This document shows, piece by piece, positions 35,211 to 43,652 of a stretch of DNA of 64,000 nt (position 1 is the stretch's first letter; every line of letters starts with the position of its first letter). Position numbers and translations under genes: made by a program. Below the pieces are notes generated by a model. That model worked only from the letters and a program-made list of their open reading frames with translations. It searched no databases and was not told where the DNA came from. Source of the stretch: Methanocella_A sp963769045 (GTDB lineage: Archaea > Halobacteriota > Methanocellia > Methanocellales > Methanocellaceae); assembly GCA_963769045.1 (NCBI GenBank), contig CAVYKK010000013.1, positions 186,001 through 250,000 on the forward strand, in the 5' to 3' direction.

Positions 35211-37001
35211 TCAGGGATATGCTTCCTTGATACTGAAGCTTACCCAGTAGATGCCTTTCGCGTTCGGGACGGCGTTCAGCAAGGCGTGGCCGACGGTGTT
35301 CATCGGATCGCTGTACTGTTTCCACCATGCCTTGTCCTCCTGGAACCCGATGTAGTAGCCGACCGGCACATTGGGATAGGCTTTGGCCCAGTTAGAGGCA
35401 TAGGTCGTCAGCTCGCTGAGCGACTTGAAGCCCAGGCCGTCGTATATGAAGTACATGCCGGTCCTGTATGTGGGCGGCATGTGGCTGGTCATCCAGTGTG
35501 TCAGCGCCAGCTTGTAGCCGCTGTTGTACGATGTCACCTGCTTGTACCATGCGGCGGCTTCCGCATCCGTTACCGGCTTGCCGCTGGTATAGCTGGTGTA
35601 CTTGATCCATTCGGAGTCAATGCCGACCCCTTTAACGCAGGGGTGGTGCGAATACCTGTCAAGGACCAGCTTGATCAGCGTGGGGATGTCCGCGTTGCCG
35701 GGCTCTACCTGCAGGATGACGGATATGCCCTGGCTGTCGAAGTAGTCAAGGTACGCCTCGTTCGCGTCTGTGCTATCGAAGGCGATGTTGGAGTACGACG
35801 TCGATGACGGGAAGTTGAGGTGGCATATGCCGCCTGCCCATACACCGCCAATCACCCATACGGATCCCATGCTTGACCCGCTGAACTCATTCCTGGCCTG
35901 CTGTGCGAAGTTGGCCCAGTAGCCTGGAGCGGGCATCGACGAAAGGCTGTAGGAGGCCGAGTGGAACCCGACCTGCAGACCGTTCGAAGGCGCCGGGGTC
36001 GGCGTTATGGTCGGCCGGGGCGTCGGAGTCACGGTGGGCCTGGGCGTCGGAATTACCGTCGGCCTGGGCGTCGGCGTTGCCGTAGGCTTGATCGTGGGAT
36101 TAATCGTCGGCTTCGGCGTCGGAGTTACCGTGGGCTTGATAGTAGGCGTAATCGTCGGGTTAGGCGTGGGCGTTGCCGATCCGCCAATGACGAAGTTCGC
36201 CTGGGTTTCCATCAGGGGATAATTGTCCCTGAAGCCAGTGCCATAGTATACTCTGTCGCCGAGACCGTTACCATTCAAATCGGTGCTCTGGTAGTTGGCC
36301 CAGTGGTTTCCGAGAATGCCCGACCACGTCCTCCCATGATACGTGTAAGCCTGGCTTGTCGGCGCGTTGTACTTGTTGATTACGCCGCTCACGCTGTACC
36401 CGTTGTTAAAGTCGTTCAGATAGATCGAGTTACCGCTGCTCGTGCCCTCGATGCTCAGGCCTCTGCCCGAGTTGGTCACGATGTTGCGGGTAACCGTGTT
36501 GCTCTTCGAGCTCCGCAGGCAGATGCCAGCAGTAGTGCCGCCATTAACGGTGTTGCCCCGGATCGTGTTGCGGCTGCCCGCCGTAACGAAGATGCCCCAG
36601 CCGCAGCCGCTCACCTTGTTGTTAACGATCGTGGCACCGCTGCCGGACACGTAAATGCCGCTGTAGGACGGGCCCCCGTTCCTCACGGTAAAGCCCTCAA
36701 TCCACGCATTCGTATGCACCCGGAACGCCGGGTACCGCTTACCCGCATCCACGATGACCGTGGCACCGGGCGCCGCCTTCAAAGTGACCGACTTATCAAT
36801 CACAATATTCTCGTAATAAGTGCCCGCACTGACGACAATCGTATCGCCCGCACTGGCAGCGTTAAGCGCAGACTGAATAGTCTTATAGCCGCCCGAAGGC
36901 CCCACAGAAATCGTCTGCGCAGACGCCATCGGGCCCACGACCGCGATTACTGACGCGATCAGCGCTAAAGCTACCAAAATTGACAGTATTCTACGTTTTA
37001 T
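35211..37001 (-). CDS. Secreted beta-helix / Pro-Thr linker / TIM-barrel-like protein (unit 1)
   Basis: About 597 residues. From an ATA at 37001 the protein begins with a canonical signal peptide (KRRILSILVALALIASVIA, then ending ASA before QTISVGP). The TTG at 36977 is the only standard start that keeps part of it, but it lacks a ribosome site and the basic n-region. GGTGGTG lies about 5 bases before the ATA. After the signal come a short parallel beta-helix (about 30-265), a repetitive linker of PTPKPT-like units (about 285-345), and the C-terminal barrel-like domain shared with the gene at 32492 (WVIGG, ILQVEPG, GVGIDSEW, LALTHW). The linker and flanking DNA (36037-36288) are nearly identical to the gene at 51542. 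A long leader separates TATA box and start. Confidence 0.78.
   Translation of the reverse strand: MKRRILSILVALALIASVIAVVGPMASAQTISVGPSGGYKTIQSALNAASAGDTIVVSAGTYYENIVIDKSVTLKAAPGATVIVDAGKRYPAFRVHTNAWIEGFTVRNGGPSYSGIYVSGSGATIVNNKVSGCGWGIFVTAGSRNTIRGNTVNGGTTAGICLRSSKSNTVTRNIVTNSGRGLSIEGTSSGNSIYLNDFNNGYSVSGVINKYNAPTSQAYTYHGRTWSGILGNHWANYQSTDLNGNGLGDRVYYGTGFRDNYPLMETQANFVIGGSATPTPNPTITPTIKPTVTPTPKPTINPTIKPTATPTPRPTVIPTPRPTVTPTPRPTITPTPAPSNGLQVGFHSASYSLSSMPAPGYWANFAQQARNEFSGSSMGSVWVIGGVWAGGICHLNFPSSTSYSNIAFDSTDANEAYLDYFDSQGISVILQVEPGNADIPTLIKLVLDRYSHHPCVKGVGIDSEWIKYTSYTSGKPVTDAEAAAWYKQVTSYNSGYKLALTHWMTSHMPPTYRTGMYFIYDGLGFKSLSELTTYASNWAKAYPNVPVGYYIGFQEDKAWWKQYSDPMNTVGHALLNAVPNAKGIYWVSFSIKEAYP
36037..36288. 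repeat. 252-bp tract almost identical to 52803-53054
   Basis: Both tracts run from GGCCTGGGCGTCGGAATTAC to CCATTCAAATCGGTGCTC and differ at only two bases that I can find (near 36090-36095 against 52860-52863). Outside the tract the two genes differ at many third codon positions. Both lie on the same strand, so they are direct repeats about 16.8 kb apart. Confidence 0.85.
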
Positions 37002-37125
37002 GCTTACACCACCTTTGTTTTTATGAAATGTCTCGATAAAGGCGCCGGGAAACAGGTTACTGCCTCCACGATGGAGGCTGGCCGCCCGGCTGTCCGTATT
37101 ATTACTGTTTGGTTAATAAGAAATC

Positions 37126-37138
37126 GTATATATACTTT
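37126..37138 (-). promoter_or_regulatory. TATA box of the beta-helix gene at 35211
   Basis: AAAGTATATATAC on the minus strand lies about 125 bases before the ATA start, predicting a leader of about 100 bases that contains a small hairpin (GCCTCCA/TGGAGGC, 37062-37078). The 22 bases around the box recur exactly at 53891-53912 upstream of the paralog. The gap at 37002-37400 is AT-rich and contains no other gene. Confidence 0.65.
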
Positions 37139-37345
37139 TTACTGTAATTAGCGAATATTTTTTACTTAATTACTCCAAATACAATATTTTTTCTATAAAA
37201 TACAATAAAAAATAAAGATTTTATCCATATTTGTCCGGGGTATCTCTGAGACACCTGTGAAGGCTGAAGCGTATGTTTAAACGGCGCCATTAATCCGGAC
37301 GAATCCAAAAAAATCAATAAAAGTACGAATTGTTTTAATAATAAG

Positions 37346-37376
37346 TTATTTATATATATTTGGTAATATATAAAAC
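37346..37376 (+). promoter_or_regulatory. TATA-rich promoter of the flippase operon (unit 1)
   Basis: TTATTTATATATATTT (37346-37361) and AATATATAAAAC (37365-37376) are two strong TATA-like boxes. The second lies about 25 bases before the first mini-ORF ATG at 37401, so that mini-ORF may begin almost at the 5' end of the message. Confidence 0.6.
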
Positions 37377-37400
37377 ACATCTTCCCTGAGAGGCCGTCAG

Positions 37401-37436
37401 ATGAACGCTCACATACCTACGCATCGAAGAGGCTGA
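37401..37436 (+). CDS. Mini-ORF 1 upstream of the flippase (11 residues)
   Basis: Reads MNAHIPTHRRG and stops. It copies the N-terminus of the flippase (MNVHVPAYWKA) and is preceded by GAGAGGC. It is the first of three tandem initiation regions spaced 39 and 40 bases apart. Its last codons and stop (AGAGGCTGA) double as the ribosome site of mini-ORF 2. Confidence 0.5.
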   Translation: MNAHIPTHRRG

Positions 37437-37439
37437 CCG

Positions 37440-37475
37440 ATGAACGCACACACGCAGACATACCGGAGAGGCTGA
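37440..37475 (+). CDS. Mini-ORF 2 upstream of the flippase (11 residues)
   Basis: Reads MNAHTQTYRRG and stops, three bases after mini-ORF 1. The AGAGGCTGA at its end provides the ribosome site for the flippase TTG at 37480, four bases after its stop. The similarity of all three peptide starts shows tandem duplication. Ribosomes finishing here could re-initiate on the flippase. Confidence 0.5.
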   Translation: MNAHTQTYRRG

Positions 37476-37479
37476 AGAT

Positions 37480-38724
37480 TTGAACGTCCATGTACCGGCA
37501 TACTGGAAGGCCATCAAATATCAATTGAACGACCCGCTGTACAAAAACTCGATCTTCATGTTCGTGGCCAAGGCCTTGCTGGCGGCCGGCGGCTTCATCT
37601 TCTGGATGCTGGCCGCGAGGCTCTATTCGGTGGAGGAGGTAGGGGTGGCGGTCGCATTGATCTCGTCAGTCTCAGTCATCAACATGCTGTCACTGCTGGG
37701 GTTCGAGAACTCAGTCATTCGATTTTTCTCGCTCCACGACACGAACAAGATCATCAACACCAGTATGATGATTGTCGCGGTGTCCTCCTTCGCCATTGGT
37801 GTGGCCTACTGCATATCGATGGTCTTCATCCCGTCGAACCTCTCGCTAATTGGCAACCCGGCCTACCTGCTGGTGTACATCGCCTTCGTGGTGGTCAGTT
37901 CGGTGATCATGATCACGGGAAACGCCTTCATCGCCATGCGGAAGACCGGATACTACCTGGTCCAGAACGCCATCACCGCGTCGCGGATTGTCCTGCTGGT
38001 CCCGCTTATGTTCATCGGGAGCTTCGGCATCATCACCGCTACCCTGATCTCGGCGCTGCTCGGGCTCGTCTTTGCTACCTATATCCTCAGCAAGTTTGTC
38101 AAGATCGACTTCAGGGTGGACCGGGAGTTCATCGACCGGTCCTTCAGGTTCTCGTCCGGGAACTACTTTTCCACCCTGTTCTACGAGGTCCCTTACTATC
38201 TCCTGCCGCTGCTGGTGCTGCACATGCTGGGCGAGGCGGACGCGGCGAAGTATTACATCGCCTTTTCCATCGGCAGCCTGCTCCTGCAGCTCAACAACAC
38301 GGTGGGCACGTCGCTGTTCGTCGAGGGCAGCAACGGCGAGGGCATGCGGAAGAACGTGATCAAGTCGGCGGTCGCCATCTACGCGGTGATGGTGCCGGCG
38401 TTCGTGGCCATCTTCTTCTTCGGAGGCTCCCTGCTCGGCCTGTACGGGGGCCGGTACGCGGAGGCGCTGGACCTGCTCAAGCTCGTGGGTATTTCGGCTT
38501 TCTTCCAGGTCATTTACATATTGTTCATCACGGTGAAGAGAGTGAGCATGGGCATCCGCAGCATCGTGCTGCTGAACCTGCTCCAGTTCGTGCTCGCCAT
38601 GGCGCTGTCGTATGCCCTGATACCGATATTCGGGGTCAACGGGGTCGGATACGCCCTGATTGGCACGTTCGTCGTCCTTGACCTGATCGTGCTGGGAATA
38701 GTCAAGAAGGAAGGTTGGATATGA
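37480..38724 (+). CDS. Polysaccharide flippase, Wzx/MATE-like (unit 1)
   Basis: A 414-residue membrane protein with about 12 helices of the oligosaccharide-flippase superfamily, expected to turn lipid-linked glycan units across the membrane. Motifs shared with the second copy at 56052 include LGFENSVIRFFS (about residues 71-82), YYIAF and TVGTSLFVEGSNGEGMRKN (about 274-292). The TTG start is supported by the AGAGGCTGA ribosome site and by alignment with the mini-ORFs. It overlaps the next gene by ATGA, so the two membrane proteins are translated together. The substrate is unknown. Confidence 0.85.
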   Translation: MNVHVPAYWKAIKYQLNDPLYKNSIFMFVAKALLAAGGFIFWMLAARLYSVEEVGVAVALISSVSVINMLSLLGFENSVIRFFSLHDTNKIINTSMMIVAVSSFAIGVAYCISMVFIPSNLSLIGNPAYLLVYIAFVVVSSVIMITGNAFIAMRKTGYYLVQNAITASRIVLLVPLMFIGSFGIITATLISALLGLVFATYILSKFVKIDFRVDREFIDRSFRFSSGNYFSTLFYEVPYYLLPLLVLHMLGEADAAKYYIAFSIGSLLLQLNNTVGTSLFVEGSNGEGMRKNVIKSAVAIYAVMVPAFVAIFFFGGSLLGLYGGRYAEALDLLKLVGISAFFQVIYILFITVKRVSMGIRSIVLLNLLQFVLAMALSYALIPIFGVNGVGYALIGTFVVLDLIVLGIVKKEGWI

Positions 38725-40688
38725 ATAGTATATTGTTGTTGGCCGTCGGCCTTTGCATTCCACTGCTCGCTATCGCAATACTATTGATCAGACGATATAC
38801 GGCGGACAAGCCGAACCTGATGTTTAACGTGACCGGGAAAGCGATCCTGTACGCGTCCCCGGTCGTCGGTATCCTCGTTTTTCTGGTGCTGTTTGCGCTC
38901 AAAAGCTGGAACCTCATGGTACTGTGCTCCTACCTGGTCATCCCGATGATCCTCGGCCCTCTGGTCTTCCTGGTGTACAGTAAAAAGCCGCCCCGCGGCA
39001 TCAGCCTGGGCGACCGGGCGTTCCGGCTGCTGCTCATCCTGTTCTTTGCCGGATACGCCCTGTCCGTGCTCCTGCTCAACGTCTATGAGGTAAGGCCTTA
39101 CGCATACTACGTGATCATAGCGGTGATCGCCACAGTGCTGATGCTGGAGATCATGCTGTTTGACGGGGCGCGGCGCAGTACGATGACCATTCTCCTGCAG
39201 GTATCAATGCTGGCCCTGAACATCATCTGGAGCATCAACCTGAAATATTTCTACTACGTCGGGCGGTCGGACATCCTGAACCACGCATACTATGCCCAGA
39301 TCATCGTAGACCTTGGGCACGTGACCAGCGCTTTCTTTGACTACCAGCCGTTCCCGCTATGGCATATCCTGTCAGGCGTGCTGTACATGATCAGCGGCTC
39401 GAATTCCGCGATGCATGATTTCATGTTCCTGCTGATCGGACTGATTTTCTTGCTTATACCTCTCGGCATCTACCTCGTCGTGATGCGGACCGCCGGAGAC
39501 CAGCGCATTGCATTGCTGTCGTCGCTGTTCATCTCGTTCTACCCGTACTTCAGCCTTGTCGGCTCGGAAGCGCTGGCCCGGAGCGTCGTGTCCGCCCTCG
39601 GCATCATGCTGATGCTGTTGCTTCTCGACAGCAAAAGCAAAACAAGGTTCGCGCTCGCCCTGCTTCTGACGCTGGGCATCGTCATGTTCCACACCGTGGG
39701 CATCTCGTTTATTCTGCTAATCCTGGGCGTCACATACGTGGCGCAGAAGGTCTTTGTGCCGGACAAAAAGTACGCCTTCCTCCGTGCCAGATACTTCGTC
39801 GCAGCCCTGGCCATCGTCATCGTCTACTGGGTCATCTTCGCCCGGCGGCTGATCGACACGTTGCTGTACGACATTCTCGTCATGGGGCCGGCGCCGACGG
39901 CCGGCACCATGACATCGATCATCAGCACCCCGGTGAATGAGCTGTTCAACTACATCCAGTTCACGCCCTTCGTGTTCTTCATTACGGTCGGCATCGTCTT
40001 CATGCTGCTGTCCAGGAAGCTCGGCAGGACCGCCATATTGCTGGGCATCACGACGCTGGTGCTCATCCCGATCACCTTCCCGGGGCCTGGTTCGATGATC
40101 AGCACGTTCATGGCGAACGTGGAGATCGAGCGGGTCTTCGAGAACGGGTTCCTCTTCATGGCCCTTGCAGCCGGCGCGGGGTTCACGGCGCTGTTCTACC
40201 GGACAGGCAAAGTCGCGAGGACCGCGCTGGTAGTGCTGTTCGCGATCATGGTCCTGCTGTCGGTCTCCAACGACTTCGTGGCCACCGACAACCCGCTGGT
40301 CAAGCGGCCGTTCTACACCCATTACCTGACCGGCCAGGAGACCAACGGGCTGACCCGCATCGCCAACATGTCGGCAGGCAACGTGATGTCCGACTTCATT
40401 TACTACAAGTACCTCTACAACACCCCGGAAGCGTTCAAGTCCATCATGATCCAGGCATCGCTGCCCATGCAGGATTTCCTGAAAAACTACGACAGCAACC
40501 TGATCGTGGTCCGGGACATGGAGCTGGAAAAACGGCCCCTGTTCCTGCTGGGGGTGAACAACTCCACGTACGACGACTGGCCCAGCTGGACCGACCTCGC
40601 CTACTACCCGAAGGAGTCGGTCCTGTGGAACGATACCGCCAACCATAGCGAGGTCTTTGATTCCGGCGTGATGAGCGTATACTGCTAG
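38721..40688 (+). CDS. Large multi-pass membrane protein, GT-C or polymerase-like (unit 1)
   Basis: About 655 residues with roughly 14 membrane helices in the N-terminal 500 residues and a soluble C-terminal part. Between helices is the conserved loop RSDILNHAYYAQ and DYQPFPLWHIL (about residues 182-220), which is kept in the paralog at 57305 and looks like the acidic external loop of GT-C glycosyltransferases or glycan polymerases. SDNPLVKRPFYT-type sequence precedes the C-terminal domain in both. The ATG overlaps the flippase stop. Predicted role: assembling or polymerising units delivered by the flippase; this is inference from size, topology and context. Confidence 0.7.
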   Translation: MNSILLLAVGLCIPLLAIAILLIRRYTADKPNLMFNVTGKAILYASPVVGILVFLVLFALKSWNLMVLCSYLVIPMILGPLVFLVYSKKPPRGISLGDRAFRLLLILFFAGYALSVLLLNVYEVRPYAYYVIIAVIATVLMLEIMLFDGARRSTMTILLQVSMLALNIIWSINLKYFYYVGRSDILNHAYYAQIIVDLGHVTSAFFDYQPFPLWHILSGVLYMISGSNSAMHDFMFLLIGLIFLLIPLGIYLVVMRTAGDQRIALLSSLFISFYPYFSLVGSEALARSVVSALGIMLMLLLLDSKSKTRFALALLLTLGIVMFHTVGISFILLILGVTYVAQKVFVPDKKYAFLRARYFVAALAIVIVYWVIFARRLIDTLLYDILVMGPAPTAGTMTSIISTPVNELFNYIQFTPFVFFITVGIVFMLLSRKLGRTAILLGITTLVLIPITFPGPGSMISTFMANVEIERVFENGFLFMALAAGAGFTALFYRTGKVARTALVVLFAIMVLLSVSNDFVATDNPLVKRPFYTHYLTGQETNGLTRIANMSAGNVMSDFIYYKYLYNTPEAFKSIMIQASLPMQDFLKNYDSNLIVVRDMELEKRPLFLLGVNNSTYDDWPSWTDLAYYPKESVLWNDTANHSEVFDSGVMSVYC

Positions 40689-40805
40689 ACGCCCTTTAAA
40701 AACGATGTTTTCTTTTTAAAAAAATGCAGGCGGAACCGGCAGCGGATACAGATTTTAATCACTGGGTTAATTTTTGTATACGTAAATAAGGCACCAAACA
40801 CAAAG

Positions 40806-41005
40806 TATAGTCATTCGTAAAAGGTTATGTATGCTTGTGACCCTTCCGACACGAAGGCCACGAAGGCCACGAGGTACACGACGTACACTTTTAAAAGAGG
40901 CTGCTATTGCCTCTTTCCATCGAAGACTTCGTGTACATTGTGGCCTTCGTGGCCTTCGTGTCGAAAAGGTCACAAGCCTGAACAAAAAGATACAGGAACG
41001 ACTAT
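40806..41005. repeat. Palindromic intergenic element (family A, copy 1)
   Basis: About 200 bp with imperfect terminal inverted repeats. Left terminus ATAGTCATTCGT, then CTTGTGACCCTTCCGACACG and successive AAGGCCACG units; right arm complementary (GGCCTTCGTGGCCTTCGTGT, AAAAGGTCACAAG, then CGACTAT). Arms could pair over about 85 bases around a 40-base centre. It lies 118 bases after the unit 1 membrane gene. Copies 2 and 3 are at 51234-51431 and 59294-59493. The rest of the 474-base gap (40689-41162) holds a T-rich stretch just after the stop and a CGCGCGCG patch near 41091. Confidence 0.85.
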
Positions 41006-41162
41006 CAGGGATGCGGGAGATGAAAAAAGGCATGGCTGTCATCGCGTGCCGGTGCTGTGAACAAAGGGTCTCCGCAGGCCGGACAGGCGCCCGCGCGCGA
41101 AGGTGCCGGTGACGTCTGTCGCCTGCTTTTTCCCGGGGCTTGCAGGATATGCCTGTCTGCGG

Positions 41163-42188
41163 TCAGTCGGCTCTTATCGGCCGGCTGAATATCTTTTTCG
41201 CTACCAGGTTCTTGAACGCCCACTCGGCGGCACGGCCCCTGAGATCCTTTTTCATGACGTAGTAGTGCTGTTTGAGGACGGGGTTGAACTTCGACTTGTA
41301 CTGGCATAACTGCCGGAGGGACGCACCCTCGAACTCGATTTCCCGGAAGCCCCGTGCTTTGGCGTCCTTGATGAACTCCCACATCATGTGCTCATTGCAG
41401 GGGATGTCCCGGCGGACGTTGATGTCGCCCATCCAGAACATCATGCTGCCATTATGTTCGCAGTGCAGGGCTACGGACGCGATCTCGTTGCCGGCATACA
41501 CGAAGAACATCTTCACATTATCGGGAAATGCCTCCAGGACGTCCTTGAGATAGCCGGCGCCCGAGATCGGCGCATTGAGCCCTTTGCTGCCGAGCCGGTC
41601 GTTCTGGATTTTGAAGAACGTCTCCGCATCAGTGGTCTGCCTGATGCTGAGGTCGTATTTTTCGCAGCGCTTGACGTTCTTCTTGCAGTCCGGGCTGAAG
41701 CCGCTCCAGAGCTCGTCCAGCGGCTTTCCGAGGTCGAGGACGTAGGTATAATGGACGGCAATGTCATAGCCGGCCCACTGGAATGGCCTGGCGTCGTCCA
41801 GCCCGACGGGTGTCGAGATGAACGTATAGTCCGGGGCCTGCTTCCCCAGCTCTGCGGCGAGATCGTCGATCGCCGCGTTCAGGTAGTTCTCCTTTTTACT
41901 CTGCCTCAGGCCGCTGTATGTCGAAGACATGACAGGGCCGAGGTTCGGGACCGCCGCACGGGGCGGCGGGGAGAAGGCCATACGGAGGCCGGGCCCGTAG
42001 GTCTTGAAGAAGACGGGCGCGATACAGATCAGCTCGTTGCCTTTGTATACGCCATACGGGTGCAGCCGGAAGCCCGAGTGTTTCTCAAGTATCTTCAGGA
42101 ACTTCCACTTGTGGAATAATGTGCCGTGAGGGCTCTCGTCCACGAACCGGTCCCACAGGTCGGTATTGTCAATGATGCTAACGGACAT
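41163..42188 (-). CDS. FemAB/GNAT-like acyltransferase (unit 1)
   Basis: A 341-residue protein of the FemAB-like, double-GNAT type. It shares landmarks with the paralogs at 61137 and 62180: LWDRFVDESPHGTLFHKW at the N-terminus, FSPPP (about residue 76), PDCKKNVKRCE, a central YLKDVLEAFPDNVKMFFVY block, and YKSKFNP near the C-terminus. FemAB proteins attach aminoacyl or acyl groups to amino groups on cell-wall precursors; in an archaeon without murein the target is likely an amino sugar of a surface glycan. The ATG at 42188 aligns with the paralogs; a GTG three codons earlier is possible. It overlaps the deacetylase-like stop by 11 bases. Confidence 0.75.
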   Translation of the reverse strand: MSVSIIDNTDLWDRFVDESPHGTLFHKWKFLKILEKHSGFRLHPYGVYKGNELICIAPVFFKTYGPGLRMAFSPPPRAAVPNLGPVMSSTYSGLRQSKKENYLNAAIDDLAAELGKQAPDYTFISTPVGLDDARPFQWAGYDIAVHYTYVLDLGKPLDELWSGFSPDCKKNVKRCEKYDLSIRQTTDAETFFKIQNDRLGSKGLNAPISGAGYLKDVLEAFPDNVKMFFVYAGNEIASVALHCEHNGSMMFWMGDINVRRDIPCNEHMMWEFIKDAKARGFREIEFEGASLRQLCQYKSKFNPVLKQHYYVMKKDLRGRAAEWAFKNLVAKKIFSRPIRAD

Positions 42189-43374
42189 AAATATCACACA
42201 GCCTCGAAATTTCTTCTCCGGAGGTCATCCATGCGCCTTTCTCCTGGCAATACTTCAGTATCCGGTCGTACAGGGCCATCCATTGGGCCCTGAAGGGAGC
42301 ACGGAAGACCTCGTTGTGCCAGAGCAGAGTGATCACGCCCCGGTTGCGCTCGGTCGTGTCGATCAGCCTGCGGGCGACCGCCCACGCCTCGTCGAAGGTC
42401 TTCGCATAATCGAAGAGCGCGCGTTCCATGATCGCCAGCGGGATCTCCCAGATATCCACTTCCCGGCCGCTGCCAGGAATACAGGGCCTGAACGGGTGGC
42501 ACATGCCATTCCGGAAGCCGGGCACGTTGTTGTACCCGAGCGTGGTGTCGTACTTGAATCCGGCCTGGCTCAGGTATTCCCATGTTTCAGGCACCTGGAA
42601 GCGCAGATAGTGGTTTCGGTATCCGCATACGCTCCTGCCCAGCGCTTTTTCCAGCCGCCGTTTTTCCGTTTTGATTGTTTCGAGGTCATCGTAAGCGTAA
42701 TAGCCCCCGTGCAGCCCCACCTCCCGGCCACTGTCGATGATGCATCCCAGATCGCCTGCCAGGTCTTCCACGTTATACTTCCGCAGCCGCTGGTTGTTCC
42801 GCTCGGCGGCCAGGAAGTAGAAAGACGACTTCGCATCGTAGCGATCCTCGAGCCGCATGATCTCCCGGAAGGTCCGGTAGTCATAGCACCCTTTGCCGCC
42901 CTTCCGCCACAACGCTTCTTTCATCAGACTGCCCATGTCCCCCCGTTTCAGGTAGTGAAACGACGAAAAGGCCCGGTGTGCCAGCGGCGGGTAGACCACG
43001 TCGACATCGTGTGTCAGGCAGACGGCGAACTTTTTGCCGTCCTGGTATTCGATGGCCGGCCCTGACCCGTAGAGGTATTCCGAGACCACCGGCTCCATAA
43101 GACTTCCCGGGTTTGTGCCGGTATAGTCGGATTTGCACCCGCCTTCAGGCTGCCCGGATCGGTCGTCCCGGAGCGTATAAAGGTCCCATAGCTGCCTGTT
43201 ATCCCGTAACAGGGCCCTGACAGCGTTCCCCGACAGGAGATTCCTGGGATGGTAATACTGCTGGTGCAGGCTGCTGCCGGCGGTGAGAAGTGCCGCTGTG
43301 TCTATCTGGCGACAGGTGCTCGTGGCTCCCGCCTGCTCTTTATCTGGTTCTGCCGTCGTCGATTTCACAGCCAT
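42178..43374 (-). CDS. Polysaccharide deacetylase-like protein (unit 1)
   Basis: A 398-residue protein with a NodB-like deacetylase fold. LTHDVDVVYPP (about residues 119-129) gives the catalytic and metal-binding aspartates; EVGLHGGYYAY (about 218-228) supplies the metal histidine; YRNHYLRF and YDTTLGYNN follow, and TLLWHNEVF (about 355-363) carries the last histidine. It would remove acetyl groups from amino sugars. The N-terminal 110 residues are extra and of unknown role. No signal peptide, so it may act on cytoplasmic lipid-linked precursors. Translation is coupled to the FemAB-like gene; the same pair recurs at 62180-64000. Confidence 0.8.
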   Translation of the reverse strand: MAVKSTTAEPDKEQAGATSTCRQIDTAALLTAGSSLHQQYYHPRNLLSGNAVRALLRDNRQLWDLYTLRDDRSGQPEGGCKSDYTGTNPGSLMEPVVSEYLYGSGPAIEYQDGKKFAVCLTHDVDVVYPPLAHRAFSSFHYLKRGDMGSLMKEALWRKGGKGCYDYRTFREIMRLEDRYDAKSSFYFLAAERNNQRLRKYNVEDLAGDLGCIIDSGREVGLHGGYYAYDDLETIKTEKRRLEKALGRSVCGYRNHYLRFQVPETWEYLSQAGFKYDTTLGYNNVPGFRNGMCHPFRPCIPGSGREVDIWEIPLAIMERALFDYAKTFDEAWAVARRLIDTTERNRGVITLLWHNEVFRAPFRAQWMALYDRILKYCQEKGAWMTSGEEISRLCDIYVR

Positions 43375-43492
43375 GTATCTCCCTTAAATCGCTTATATAA
43401 TAACTTGTTTATATAATTATTCAATTTTTTTGGTAGAACCGGTAAATATTAATCGCTTGCCTGCGAGGCCGGGCCGTAAATGTTGTTTACTC

Positions 43493-43610
43493 TGAGCTGG
43501 TACCAAACACTATGTACACGACGTACACGACGTTTTATCGGTAACGGCAAACGTAGCCTTGTTATTAGACGTCGTGTACGTAGTGTACGTAGTGTTTAGT
43601 GCCGGCCAGC
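43493..43610. repeat. Palindromic element made of GTACACGAC units
   Basis: Left arm AAACACTATGTACACGACGT (from 43505) followed by ACACGACGTT; right arm GACGTCGTGTACGTAGTGTA and CGTAGTGTTT (to 43597). The arms pair over about 30 bases around a 33-base centre, with looser pairing extending outwards (GAGCTGG with CCGGCC). It lies in the 278-base gap between the DUF354 gene and the deacetylase. The GTACACGACGTACAC core also occurs at the inner end of the family A elements, so the two may be related. Confidence 0.7.
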
Positions 43611-43652
43611 CTATACAAAAGGTTACGAGTCTAATAATTGCATATTAGCAAA

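Noticed and set aside
36007..36222. Tandem repeat array with plus-strand ORF of VGLGVG-like units
   Set aside because: It is the opposite strand of the Pro/Thr linker of the beta-helix gene, a protein-level low-complexity region.
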